Source: Opitutales bacterium (GTDB lineage: Bacteria > Verrucomicrobiota > Verrucomicrobiia > Opitutales > JAFGAQ01). From it: 36,304 nucleotides of DNA. Numbering within the stretch: position 1 is the first letter of the stretch; the number at the start of each line of letters is the position of its first letter. The DNA is taken from contig JAKSBQ010000044.1 in NCBI GenBank assembly GCA_022361075.1, positions 1 to 36,304 on the forward strand, read 5' to 3'. A model generated the notes under the pieces. The model did not search any database. It worked only from the letters and a program-made list of their open reading frames with translations, and was not told where the DNA came from. Below are positions 17,801 through 24,819 of the stretch, piece after piece. The translations under genes were made by a program, and so were the position numbers.

Positions 17801-18112
17801 GTCCGCAAAGCTGGCGTGAGGAGGTTTCGCGCAATTTTGCTAACATCGCTAACCACCTTTTTCGGTCTGGTGCCGTTGATGTTTGAGCAAAGCCGTCAAG
17901 CTCAGTTTATGGTACCCATGGCAATCTCACTCGGTTGGGGAATCATCTTTGCAACTTTCCTCACTCTCGTTCTAGTTCCGACAGTCACTTTGATTTTCGA
18001 AGACATCCGATTGTTGCTCTGTAAAATCTATGGCTTGTCTACCGAAGAACATCTCGAAAGCGAAGAGAACCAAAAGATCTTGGATACAACCAACAAAGCT
18101 GAGGAGGCCTAG
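14879..18112 (+). CDS. RND efflux pump inner-membrane subunit (AcrB-like)
   Basis: 1077-aa resistance-nodulation-division transporter, full length. It shows TM1 at about 12-32, a large periplasmic loop, TM2-6 from about 335, a second loop, and TM8-12 from about 870. The proton-relay Asp pair is Asp398-Asp399 in TM4 (GIVVDDAIVTGEN). The TM10 lysine of AcrB is replaced by Asn952 in SGVVVNDSLVMVDF, a variant seen in other RND subfamilies. The exported substrate cannot be deduced. A good AGAGAGGA Shine-Dalgarno sequence precedes the ATG. Its TAG stop overlaps the stop of the convergent ruvC gene in a shared CTAG. Confidence 0.94.
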   Translation: MNALISWFTRNGVAANLLMVAIVGAGIFTATQKIVLQEFPDVPIRTISVSVSYRGSTPTEVEQSIVTVIEEAVYDVEGLKEMISRASSTGGTVNLEIEEGYDLGKALDEIENRVSAIRIFPEETERAQVSLGRITERVITVVIAADMSEKELKRLGERMRDEISGLPDITLASLKAVRPYEIAIEVSEETLKRYNLSFDTVVRAIRASSVDLSAGSIKTEGGTVLLRTREQAYDQNAFSEIVVRTRRDGTRILLSDVATVTDGFDETPIISKFNGQRAIAIDVFRSGEQNAVELGETVKDYIEQARKRYPKEILIDYWADDSERVKQRLLTLQDSAFFGFILVMGILALFLRPSLAFWVALGIPIAFSGAFMLLPAMGVTLNLVTLFAFIIVLGIVVDDAIVTGENVFQHMQQGEDSLTAAIKGTQEVALPVIFGVLTTIAAFYPLTTLTGSRGSIFGNIPMVVIPVLLFSLVESKLILPAHLKHLHNIGKNKKRKRNFLEKGQKAIADGLESFVLNYYRPFLNFCLNNRYSTAACFIAILMIFLAMVLTGHVKYSDFPRIPRDTVSITLMMPPGTTFETTQKYVNRIEKHALSLKDEVNAEYGQTIIANVFATAGGRPFGGSRFRSRASSGVAEQGEIIIELVSAETTGVQYGSREVAMGMRQRVGSIPEAEQLNFSFSRGSTGISFELVSPNVDDLIAASEELQEKLLEYEGLYDIEDSFERSTEEYELKIKPEAEFLGITALNLAQQVRQAFFGAEAQRIQRGRDDVRVMVRYPEVQRRTLASLDTMMIRTPNGNEVPFETVAEIIPGQSLPSIQRINRKRNIEVTADADEDTINVDFVQAEIENEYLPVLLAKYPGMEYGLRGRALDSKNNQKEFLQGVGFVLIVIYILLAIPFRSYFQPFIVMSVIPFGVIGAVLGHMIMTAITPQTHVVTMMSILGILALSGVVVNDSLVMVDFVNRNRRQGMPLPEAVRKAGVRRFRAILLTSLTTFFGLVPLMFEQSRQAQFMVPMAISLGWGIIFATFLTLVLVPTVTLIFEDIRLLLCKIYGLSTEEHLESEENQKILDTTNKAEEA

Positions 18113-18687
18113 CTTTCCTTCCAGGTAAAACCGTGACAAAGCGCAACTCCTGCCGCGTCGGTTTCATCCGGGGAGGTCCACCCATCGAATCCGAGTAGGC
18201 GCGAGACCATCACAGCAACCTGTTCTTTGCTCGCGCGGCCAACTCCAACCACCGCTTGTTTGACTCTCAGCGGTGGGTATTCAAACAGGGGCAACTGCTT
18301 CCGTGCAATCACTCCTAAAGCCGCACCTTTGGCAGTTCCGAGCACCATGGCAGTTTTGTAGTTTTGCACGTAGATGGTTTGTTCCACCGCTACATGATCG
18401 ATGGGAAACTGTTCTAAAACCGCCTCAAATCGCTCATGAATTTCACTCAGGCAAACCATCACCGGCTCCGAAGCACGAACTCTGATCGTATCGCGGTGAA
18501 GCAGTTTCAGCTTTCCACCATCTGAAAACCTCACGAGCGACAGGCCCGTTCCTCTCAGACTCGGATCGATCCCCAAAACCACTCCCCGGAATGACCGTAT
18601 TTGAACATTGGGATTGGAAGCAGGGGTTTTCCCGGTGGATTTACCCTCGACATATGCTTTCCAGAGTTGACGCGTATCTTTTCCCAT
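18109..18687 (-). CDS. ruvC: Crossover junction endodeoxyribonuclease RuvC
   Basis: 192-aa Holliday-junction resolvase with an RNase H fold. The four acidic catalytic positions are visible: Asp41 in VLGIDPSLRGTG, Glu102 in VAVEQTIY, and Asp174 and Asp177 in SPDETDAAGVALCH. An N-terminal extension of about 34 residues precedes the usual first strand, making it somewhat longer than the E. coli enzyme. The ATG at 18687 was preferred over a start 14 codons further upstream, which would run into the divergent methyltransferase's possible start region. ruvA and ruvB are not adjacent. Its stop overlaps the RND gene stop by 4 bp. Confidence 0.87.
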   Translation of the reverse strand: MGKDTRQLWKAYVEGKSTGKTPASNPNVQIRSFRGVVLGIDPSLRGTGLSLVRFSDGGKLKLLHRDTIRVRASEPVMVCLSEIHERFEAVLEQFPIDHVAVEQTIYVQNYKTAMVLGTAKGAALGVIARKQLPLFEYPPLRVKQAVVGVGRASKEQVAVMVSRLLGFDGWTSPDETDAAGVALCHGFTWKES

Positions 18688-18752
18688 CAAGTATGAGATC
18701 CTTTTATCTAGCTGAACCCGACGAAGCAAGCCTCGGGATCACGAGCAGCACC

Positions 18753-19991
18753 ATGGAATCAATCGCACCAAAGAAATTTAATCCAGACCCTTTCCCCTAT
18801 CACCACGAACTGGAGCTCACGGTCGAGTCTCTGACCAATCTCGGTGTTGGTGTGGCAAAAGTGGACGGATGGGTCGTGATGGTGCACTTCGTAATTCCAG
18901 GAGAACGAATCAGGGCTCGAATTTACAGGAATCATAAAAATTACTCCGAAGCCGATCTCATCAAAGTCATCGAGGCCTCCCCTTACCGCAAACAACCATC
19001 CTGCGAATACTTCGGAAAATGTGGAGGGTGCCAGTATCAGCACATGACTTATGCGCATCAGTTAACTTGGAAAAGCCGCCACGTAACTGAAGTCATGGAA
19101 AAGATTGGTGGCATGAAACTCGAAGTTCCCACGCCTCTCCATTCGCAGAAGGAACTTCGCTACCGTTCCAAAATCACGCCTCACCACCAGAAACCAAGAC
19201 AGCAACAACTCGGTTCTTTCGGGTTTCTCGCGGTGGCACGTCGCAATCAAATCGTGGACATCGAATCCTGCGTCATCGCAACCGAGGCGATCAACGAAGA
19301 ATTCGCGCATCAACGTGAAATACGACAACTCGAGGCCAGAAAAGGGAAACTCAAAAAAGGTGCAACCTTACTTCTTCGCCACTCAATGGAGGGAGTCACC
19401 ACGCAGTCTCAGGATGCAGTAACTGAAAAAGTCGGAAACCGCATTTTTCAGTTCAAAGCAGGAGATTTCTTTCAAAACAATCCATACGCTCTCCCGGTGA
19501 TGGTGGAGCATGTGGTCGAACAGGCTGCTTCGAGCAATTTACCCAACCTCATCGACGCCTACTGCGGATCCGGTTTGTTTTCCATTTCAGCCGCTCACGA
19601 GTTCGAATCCGTGCTTGGCATTGAGATCAGTGAAAGTTCGATCAAATGGGCCAAAGCAAACGCTGCCCTCAACCAAATCAAAAACTGCAACTACATCGCG
19701 GGCGATGCTTCCGAGATTTTTTCAAATGTCCCTTTCGCACCGGACGAAACCGTCATCATCATTGATCCACCACGGAAGGGCTGTGACGAGGTGTTTCTGA
19801 ATCAGTTGTTCAGCTACCAACCCGCCCGGGTAGTCTACGTCTCTTGTGATCCCGCCACCCAAGCCCGAGATCTGAAATTGTTCGTCGAAAACAACTACTC
19901 GATCCGTAACATCCAGCCGATCGATTTATTCCCGCAAACCCGCCATATCGAAAACGTGATTACCCTCGATAGAGAGGCAAAAAGCGGTTAA
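18753..19991 (+). CDS. TrmA/RlmD-family RNA (uracil-5-)-methyltransferase
   Basis: 412-aa SAM-dependent enzyme making 5-methyluridine in rRNA or tRNA. Domains in order: a TRAM domain (about 15-75); an iron-sulfur cluster motif Cys84-x5-Cys90-x2-Cys93 (CEYFGKCGGC) with a fourth Cys173 (IESCVIA); a Rossmann methyltransferase with DFFQNNPYA (238-246) and LIDAYCGSGLFSIS (266-279); IIDPPRKGCDE (336-346); and nucleophile Cys365 in VYVSCDP. The cluster favours RlmD/RlmC-like over TrmA. In-frame starts at 18693 and 18591 exist; I chose 18753 because homology begins soon after it and the others crowd or overlap ruvC. Confidence in that start is moderate. Confidence 0.9.
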   Translation: MESIAPKKFNPDPFPYHHELELTVESLTNLGVGVAKVDGWVVMVHFVIPGERIRARIYRNHKNYSEADLIKVIEASPYRKQPSCEYFGKCGGCQYQHMTYAHQLTWKSRHVTEVMEKIGGMKLEVPTPLHSQKELRYRSKITPHHQKPRQQQLGSFGFLAVARRNQIVDIESCVIATEAINEEFAHQREIRQLEARKGKLKKGATLLLRHSMEGVTTQSQDAVTEKVGNRIFQFKAGDFFQNNPYALPVMVEHVVEQAASSNLPNLIDAYCGSGLFSISAAHEFESVLGIEISESSIKWAKANAALNQIKNCNYIAGDASEIFSNVPFAPDETVIIIDPPRKGCDEVFLNQLFSYQPARVVYVSCDPATQARDLKLFVENNYSIRNIQPIDLFPQTRHIENVITLDREAKSG

Positions 19992-20049
19992 ACGAAAATT
20001 TCTAGAGACGACTTACCTCTCAGCCGTTCGCCATTACCCATTTGCCATC

Positions 20050-20071
20050 TCTGATTCAGTCCTAAATCAGA
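20050..20071. terminator. Hairpin between convergent methyltransferase and ABC genes
   Basis: The arms TCTGATTCA and TAAATCAGA (8 of 9 complementary) enclose a GTCC loop in the 81-bp convergent gap. No T-run follows on either strand, so a terminator role is tentative. Confidence 0.35.
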
Positions 20072-20072
20072 C

Positions 20073-21092
20073 CTAAACCGTCTCCGCAGGTATCTTCGAG
20101 TATTTCGATCCCGCTTCGTTCCCGAGCGTTTCATCCCAGCTTCTCTTAGTCGCCGCGAGGAACACATCTTCGAGGTCACTGTCCCTTCGGAAGCATTGTT
20201 GCAAATTCAGTTTCGGGTTAGAGGCGACTTTCGAAATGATCGTTTCACCAAAGTCTTCCTTCGTGTCGGACGATACCCAAATTTCGTGAAAGCCGTCCTC
20301 ATCCGCTGGCTCAGTTCCGATTCGCTTCAGTTCCGGATGGATGTCCTCAAGAATCAAATCCAACTCTCTCAGTTCACCCTTCACAAACAAGTGATAACGC
20401 GACCCCAGGTCATAGCGTTTACGCATCTGGGAAAGTGTCCCTGAAGCAACGATTCGTCCACGATTGATGATCATCGAACGGTCACAACAGGTATCGATTT
20501 CGTGTAGGATGTGGCTCGACAAAATAACCGTCATGTTCCCTCGCATGCGATCGATAAGTTTTCGCACAGCACGAATTTGGTGAGGATCAAGCCCGATGGT
20601 CGGCTCATCCATAATCACCACTTCTGGATGGGCAAGCAGCACGTCAGCAATCCCCACCCGCTGACGGAAACCTTTCGAAAGTTTACCAATCAAACGCTTG
20701 GACACTTTGTTCCGAAGATCACAGATGTCCATGATCTCATCCACTCGTTTCCTGATCTCTTTCGCGGGGACTTCTTTCAGTTTGGCTCGAAATTTCAGAT
20801 AGTCCCTCACTTTCGCAAATTCGGGCAGCGGATTATTCTCCGGCATGAAGCCGATCAAAGTCTTGATCTCGTCCGGCTCCCGAGCCGCCGATTTTCCGGC
20901 GATGAAGACTGATCCGCTAGTTGCGTTGATCAACCCGCTGCAGATCCGCATGAGTGTGCTCTTTCCCGCTCCGTTGGGTCCCAACAAGCCCACAACCTCT
21001 CCTTTTCGGATGATGAACGATACATCCGTCAAAGCCACTACTGAACCGTAGTGTTTCGTGAGTTTGATCGACTCTATGCTCGGGATATCCAC
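20073..21092 (-). CDS. ABC transporter ATP-binding protein (ABC-2/GldA type)
   Basis: 339 aa from a GTG start at 21092. Seen: Walker A GPNGAGKST; signature LSKGFRQRVGIA; Walker B VVIMDEPTIGLDP; switch His in SSHILHE. A C-terminal domain of about 100 residues follows, as in NatA/GldA-type ATPases that drive ABC-2 permeases. A longer reading from a TTG at 21146 would overlap the DUF5069 gene by 29 bp; the GTG places the conserved SIKLTKHYG strand at the normal distance from the start. No Shine-Dalgarno sequence marks either. It is last in the minus-strand operon, and no permease gene lies beside it in the window, so its partner and substrate are unknown. Confidence 0.88.
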   Translation of the reverse strand: MDIPSIESIKLTKHYGSVVALTDVSFIIRKGEVVGLLGPNGAGKSTLMRICSGLINATSGSVFIAGKSAAREPDEIKTLIGFMPENNPLPEFAKVRDYLKFRAKLKEVPAKEIRKRVDEIMDICDLRNKVSKRLIGKLSKGFRQRVGIADVLLAHPEVVIMDEPTIGLDPHQIRAVRKLIDRMRGNMTVILSSHILHEIDTCCDRSMIINRGRIVASGTLSQMRKRYDLGSRYHLFVKGELRELDLILEDIHPELKRIGTEPADEDGFHEIWVSSDTKEDFGETIISKVASNPKLNLQQCFRRDSDLEDVFLAATKRSWDETLGNEAGSKYSKIPAETV

Positions 21093-21117
21093 TTGTTTCT
21101 GAAAATAAGGAGGTCTT

Positions 21118-21585
21118 CTACTCGATACGCCCTTCGTCGTAATCAATCAAGTCCGCAAACGACATTAAGTCCTCACGATCCGCCACTCCCATATCTTCCT
21201 TGAGCTCGGCGATCTTCTCACGGCCCATCTCGCTCATGCCCATTTGGCACACTTTGCGATTCCAAACACTGACCTTCAGGTCCTCCGGTAGTTTTTCCTG
21301 AAGGGCTTTCTCGATCGCCTCGTCACTTTGGTGAGCTTTAACGATCTCTTCGATCTCCTCCGGTTCGACCCCCAGATGCAAACATAAGAAACGATCAAAA
21401 CCTTTCTTGAAATTCCGGCGATAGCTTTTGGGAAGTTCTCCTGCGAGCGATTTGCGAATCTTCGCAATAAATCTCGGGAGATGCAGTAAACCGTTCGAAT
21501 AAGGAAGGTAGGGCGATGGCAAATCAGTGGCGATTCCACCTGTAGGGCCGTCCTCAGTGCCTGCGTATTTTACACGATAATCCAT
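21118..21585 (-). CDS. DUF5069 domain protein
   Basis: 155-aa soluble protein. The pattern 'NGLLHLPRFIAKIRKSLAGELP', with a later Phe-Leu-containing segment and a C-terminal helical part, fits my recollection of DUF5069, a family of unknown function common in Verrucomicrobiota and Planctomycetota. There is no signal peptide or membrane segment. It lies 17 bp after recF and 25 bp before the ABC ATPase gene, so it is co-transcribed with both. No function should be assigned. Confidence 0.75.
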   Translation of the reverse strand: MDYRVKYAGTEDGPTGGIATDLPSPYLPYSNGLLHLPRFIAKIRKSLAGELPKSYRRNFKKGFDRFLCLHLGVEPEEIEEIVKAHQSDEAIEKALQEKLPEDLKVSVWNRKVCQMGMSEMGREKIAELKEDMGVADREDLMSFADLIDYDEGRIE

Positions 21586-21602
21586 ATTTTTTAACTACTC
21601 GG

Positions 21603-22685
21603 CTATTCTTGCAAAGAAAAGCTCCCACTATCAACTGAATAGACGCGCCAATTTTTTTGAACTTCATTTTCTGGGAACACCGTCCCGCTTGCGATCACCT
21701 GGCAGTCAGGATCCAGAGCTTCCCAAAATCGCTCTCGACGCGTTGCGTCCAGCTCGCCCAAAATGTCGTCCATCAATAAAACAGGCCGACTCTTGTTGAC
21801 CGATTTCAACAGATCCAACTGAGCCAGTTTCAGGGCGAGCACAAAGCTTCGCATTTGACCATCCGAGCTGAAGTGTCGTGCCTTTTTTCCGAATACGGAA
21901 AATTCGTAATCGTCACGGTGTGGACCGAAAGTCGTGCTACCGAGCACCACATCCCGTTCCTGATGTCGCTTCAATTCTTCTAAAAATTCTTCCTGGCTGA
22001 TTTCTTCTTGCTTCGTTTGATAGGAAAAAATGCCCTCCTCCTTATCCGTGGCGATCTGACGATATCGTTCTTTGAAATAGGGTATCATCTTGCCCGTCCA
22101 ATGCTTGCGCATGGTCACCACACCCACTCCATACTTCGCCAGAACAGGATCATAAGCCTCCACAACCCGCTTTGCATCTGCAGTCTTCAACGCACGGTTT
22201 CGCTCTCGCAGCGCTCGATGATAGGACTGCAAAACATCCAGATAATGCCCTTCCAGCATCGACAAGATCATGTCAAAGTATCGCCGCCTCACCTGAGGAC
22301 CCACCCGGATCAACTGCGTGTCATCCGCACTGAAAACTACCGTAGGGTACCTACCCACGTAATCCGACAGCCTACCAACGGTCTCTCCATCCACTTGAAT
22401 TTTGCGTTTTTTGACTGAAAGTTCGAGTTCCACCTCGACCTTTTCTCCGTCGGCTTCCTCGATGCGATAAAAGATTCCGGCATTGGACTCTTCATGCCTA
22501 ATCAAGGGCTGAATCTCGTGAGTTCGAAACGAGCGCACTGCACTTACCATTCCCACCGCCTCCAGCAGATTGGATTTACCCTGCCCATTTTTTCCAACTA
22601 AAAAGGTTCGCTGAACATCGCCAAACTCCACCCTCCCTAAGGAAATGTTTCGAAACTGTTCAACACTGACGTCCTGGATAAACAT
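21603..22685 (-). CDS. recF: DNA replication and repair protein RecF
   Basis: 360-aa SMC-like ATPase that helps load RecA at gapped DNA with RecO and RecR. Seen: the N-terminal opening VEQFRNI; Walker A GKNGQGKSN at 31-39; signature SSDGQMRSFVLALKLAQ; Walker B PVLLMDDILGELD. The length is normal. A GAGG Shine-Dalgarno sequence lies 5 bases before the ATG. It starts 6 bp after the cysteine desulfurase stop. Many bacteria keep recF beside dnaA/dnaN/gyrB; here it is in an operon with a LysM lipoprotein gene and a cysteine desulfurase gene instead. Confidence 0.93.
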   Translation of the reverse strand: MFIQDVSVEQFRNISLGRVEFGDVQRTFLVGKNGQGKSNLLEAVGMVSAVRSFRTHEIQPLIRHEESNAGIFYRIEEADGEKVEVELELSVKKRKIQVDGETVGRLSDYVGRYPTVVFSADDTQLIRVGPQVRRRYFDMILSMLEGHYLDVLQSYHRALRERNRALKTADAKRVVEAYDPVLAKYGVGVVTMRKHWTGKMIPYFKERYRQIATDKEEGIFSYQTKQEEISQEEFLEELKRHQERDVVLGSTTFGPHRDDYEFSVFGKKARHFSSDGQMRSFVLALKLAQLDLLKSVNKSRPVLLMDDILGELDATRRERFWEALDPDCQVIASGTVFPENEVQKNWRVYSVDSGSFSLQE

Positions 22686-22691
22686 CTAGCC

Positions 22692-23852
22692 TCAATCAAT
22701 CGAAACCACTTCGGTCAGCGAATCGGTTTGGTCCTCTGAAAATTTTTGGTGAATTTTGAGAATCACTTCGAGTAACGCCTCCCAATCGAACTTCGAACGG
22801 TCCCACCCCGCGCTGATTCGAATACTCCGTGATGCGATTTCCGGATCGACCCCAAGATCCTCCAACACGCGGGAAGTCTTATTCTTCGCCGTCGAGCAGG
22901 CTGAACCAAAACCAACTGCAAAACCTTCTTTCCAAAGGGCATCCACCCAATCAATCGCTTTTTGCCGCCCCGGTAAGGCGACAAATACAGTATTCCACAA
23001 ACATGCTTTACCGCGACCATGAACTACTGCTTGTGGCAATCGTTGGGACAACTTCTCGACGAATTCATCTCTCCACTTCAATCGAGTGTTGATGTTCTCA
23101 GTGGTTGTTCGCGAGATTGCTACTTCCAGCGCAGCGCTGAGTGCTGCCACATTTGCATAATCCTGCGTGCCTGCTCTCAATGAGTGTTCCTGGCTTCCTC
23201 CCACAAAGCTTTTGGTGGTTCCAAAGCGGCCACTCACTTTCATCAGGCCCACTCCCTTCGGAGCACCAAATTTGTGTGCACTCGTGCAGAAAAAGTCCAG
23301 TTCCTCGAGACCCGCCAAAGGTTGTTTGCCAATCCACTGGCAGGTGTCGCAGTAAAATGGGATTCCCCTTTCTCGGCAAAGAATCGCCACCTCTTGCCAT
23401 GGAAAAACCATTCCTGTCTCGTTATTCGCAGCCATCATCGAAATCGCTCCGATTTCAGGGTCGGCATGCAATTTCTCCGAAAGCACCTCGATCAAGTTCT
23501 CAGCAACCGGAGAAAACCACACTACACGATCTCCCAGGTATTCCTGGGCACTTTCATGCATCGCGGCATGCTCCTGCTTGGATACCAGTATTTTCTTTTC
23601 GCCACTCTTGGCAAATGATCTCATCCAGGCGTTACATACTTCCGTTGCACCCGAAAGAAAAACAAGCTCTTCAGGTGCGCACATGAGAAGCTCAGCAACT
23701 CTCTCCCTGCAACGTTCAAACTTCGCCCGAACTTCGACAGAAGCCTGATGGGGGGAACCCGGGTTCACCCAAGACTCTTCGTATGCCTTGTTCCAGGCTT
23801 GTTTCGCTTCTTCGACGAGAGGTGCAGTTGCGTTGTAATCAAAATAGATCAT
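22692..23852 (-). CDS. Cysteine desulfurase (NifS/IscS family)
   Basis: 386-aa PLP enzyme that takes sulfur from cysteine as a persulfide for Fe-S clusters or tRNA thiolation. Seen: the N-terminal YFDYNATAP; His95 stacking on PLP (KQEHAAMH); Lys194, the Schiff-base lysine, in CTSAHKFGAPKG; RAGTQDYANVAAL; and catalytic Cys319 in GFGSACSTAKN. No IscU, IscR or SufB gene adjoins, so which pathway it feeds is open. Its ATG overlaps the stop of the LysM lipoprotein gene (ATGA), showing tight coupling; recF follows after 6 bp. Confidence 0.9.
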   Translation of the reverse strand: MIYFDYNATAPLVEEAKQAWNKAYEESWVNPGSPHQASVEVRAKFERCRERVAELLMCAPEELVFLSGATEVCNAWMRSFAKSGEKKILVSKQEHAAMHESAQEYLGDRVVWFSPVAENLIEVLSEKLHADPEIGAISMMAANNETGMVFPWQEVAILCRERGIPFYCDTCQWIGKQPLAGLEELDFFCTSAHKFGAPKGVGLMKVSGRFGTTKSFVGGSQEHSLRAGTQDYANVAALSAALEVAISRTTTENINTRLKWRDEFVEKLSQRLPQAVVHGRGKACLWNTVFVALPGRQKAIDWVDALWKEGFAVGFGSACSTAKNKTSRVLEDLGVDPEIASRSIRISAGWDRSKFDWEALLEVILKIHQKFSEDQTDSLTEVVSID

Positions 23853-24682
23853 TTGGGTAATACCAGGATTTGCCCGGGACGGAGATCGTTAGCGCTCTTG
23901 AGTATGTTTCGGTTCGCCTGAAAAATGGGCTGAATGTGGTTCGCATCTCCATAGATTTTCATGCTGATCGCGTAAAGCGAATCTCCAGCCTTCACCTGAT
24001 AGCGATCAGGGATCTGACTCTGGTCCGATTGGTGGGAGGTGATGGAGTTCAACGAAGCTAACTCCGTTTCAGACAAATTCAGTTCCTGAACTTCGACAGT
24101 AGCTTCTCCTTCGGTTCCGTCTGCGGCCACCCGTCGACTGTCAAAAATGCCGTCAATCGTGTCCTTGGCTCCTACAAGCCGAGACTCCAGTTCTGCGTTT
24201 CGCGCTTCCAGACGTTGCAGTTCAGCATTGAGCTCAGCGATCTGGTTCTTCAAAGCACTAATCGTTTCCATGAGCTCCATACGGCTGACCGCATTTTTGA
24301 ACGGATTCGCTGGCAAACTCGCCGCAAATTCCTTCCTCGCGCTCAGAATAAGCTCCGCAACCAGTGGCGCTTCTCTGCTCTCAGGTTTTTGCTGAAGATA
24401 CTGATTGAAGTGGTAAATAGCTGAGATCGGATCTTCGAGCTGCTGCAACAAAATCACGCCTGCTTCCAAATGAGATTCAGGTGAATAGGTTTGGGTCTGA
24501 ACGACCTCCAAAAAACTCTCCAGCGCCCCCTCATAATCACCTTCGCGGATGCGCTGTTTCCCTTCCAGGTAGGTCGAATCACGAACTTCCACAAAGGTCG
24601 AATCTCCCTTAGGCGAACATGAGGGAATCCAAGCCAAAACAAGTATCCAAACGAACTGATACCAAGCGCACTTCATTGCCAT
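23849..24682 (-). CDS. LysM-domain lipoprotein with TPR-like and coiled-coil parts
   Basis: 277 aa. The signal peptide ends in a lipobox-like IPSC, predicting acylation at Cys22 with Ser at +2, so probably an outer-membrane periplasmic lipoprotein. TPR-like helices cover about 35-115; a coiled coil of about 45 residues follows (LKNQIAELNAELQRLEARNA, near 137-156). A C-terminal LysM domain runs from about 227 to 277 (YQVKAGDSLYAISMKIYGD ... LRPGQILVLP), expected to bind peptidoglycan. The start at 24682 (MAMKC) or 24676 (MKC) cannot be separated; upstream codons would spoil the signal peptide. It is first in the operon with the cysteine desulfurase and recF genes, and divergent from the acetyl-CoA synthetase gene. 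Confidence 0.82.
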   Translation of the reverse strand: MAMKCAWYQFVWILVLAWIPSCSPKGDSTFVEVRDSTYLEGKQRIREGDYEGALESFLEVVQTQTYSPESHLEAGVILLQQLEDPISAIYHFNQYLQQKPESREAPLVAELILSARKEFAASLPANPFKNAVSRMELMETISALKNQIAELNAELQRLEARNAELESRLVGAKDTIDGIFDSRRVAADGTEGEATVEVQELNLSETELASLNSITSHQSDQSQIPDRYQVKAGDSLYAISMKIYGDANHIQPIFQANRNILKSANDLRPGQILVLPK

Positions 24683-24819
24683 AAAATGAAACGTAAACTT
24701 GAGGAATGCGTCAATCGACAATCCGACAAAGGAATTTTCAGACTCATTTGATTTCGCCTGAGATCAGTGCTAATTAAGTGACTTCTTACCCAAACAGTAA
24801 TCAAAAAATCTATTCCCAA

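Noticed and set aside
21093-21146. TTG start for the ABC ATPase giving 18 extra residues
   Set aside because: It would overlap the DUF5069 gene, has no Shine-Dalgarno sequence, and the extra residues precede the normal start of the family.
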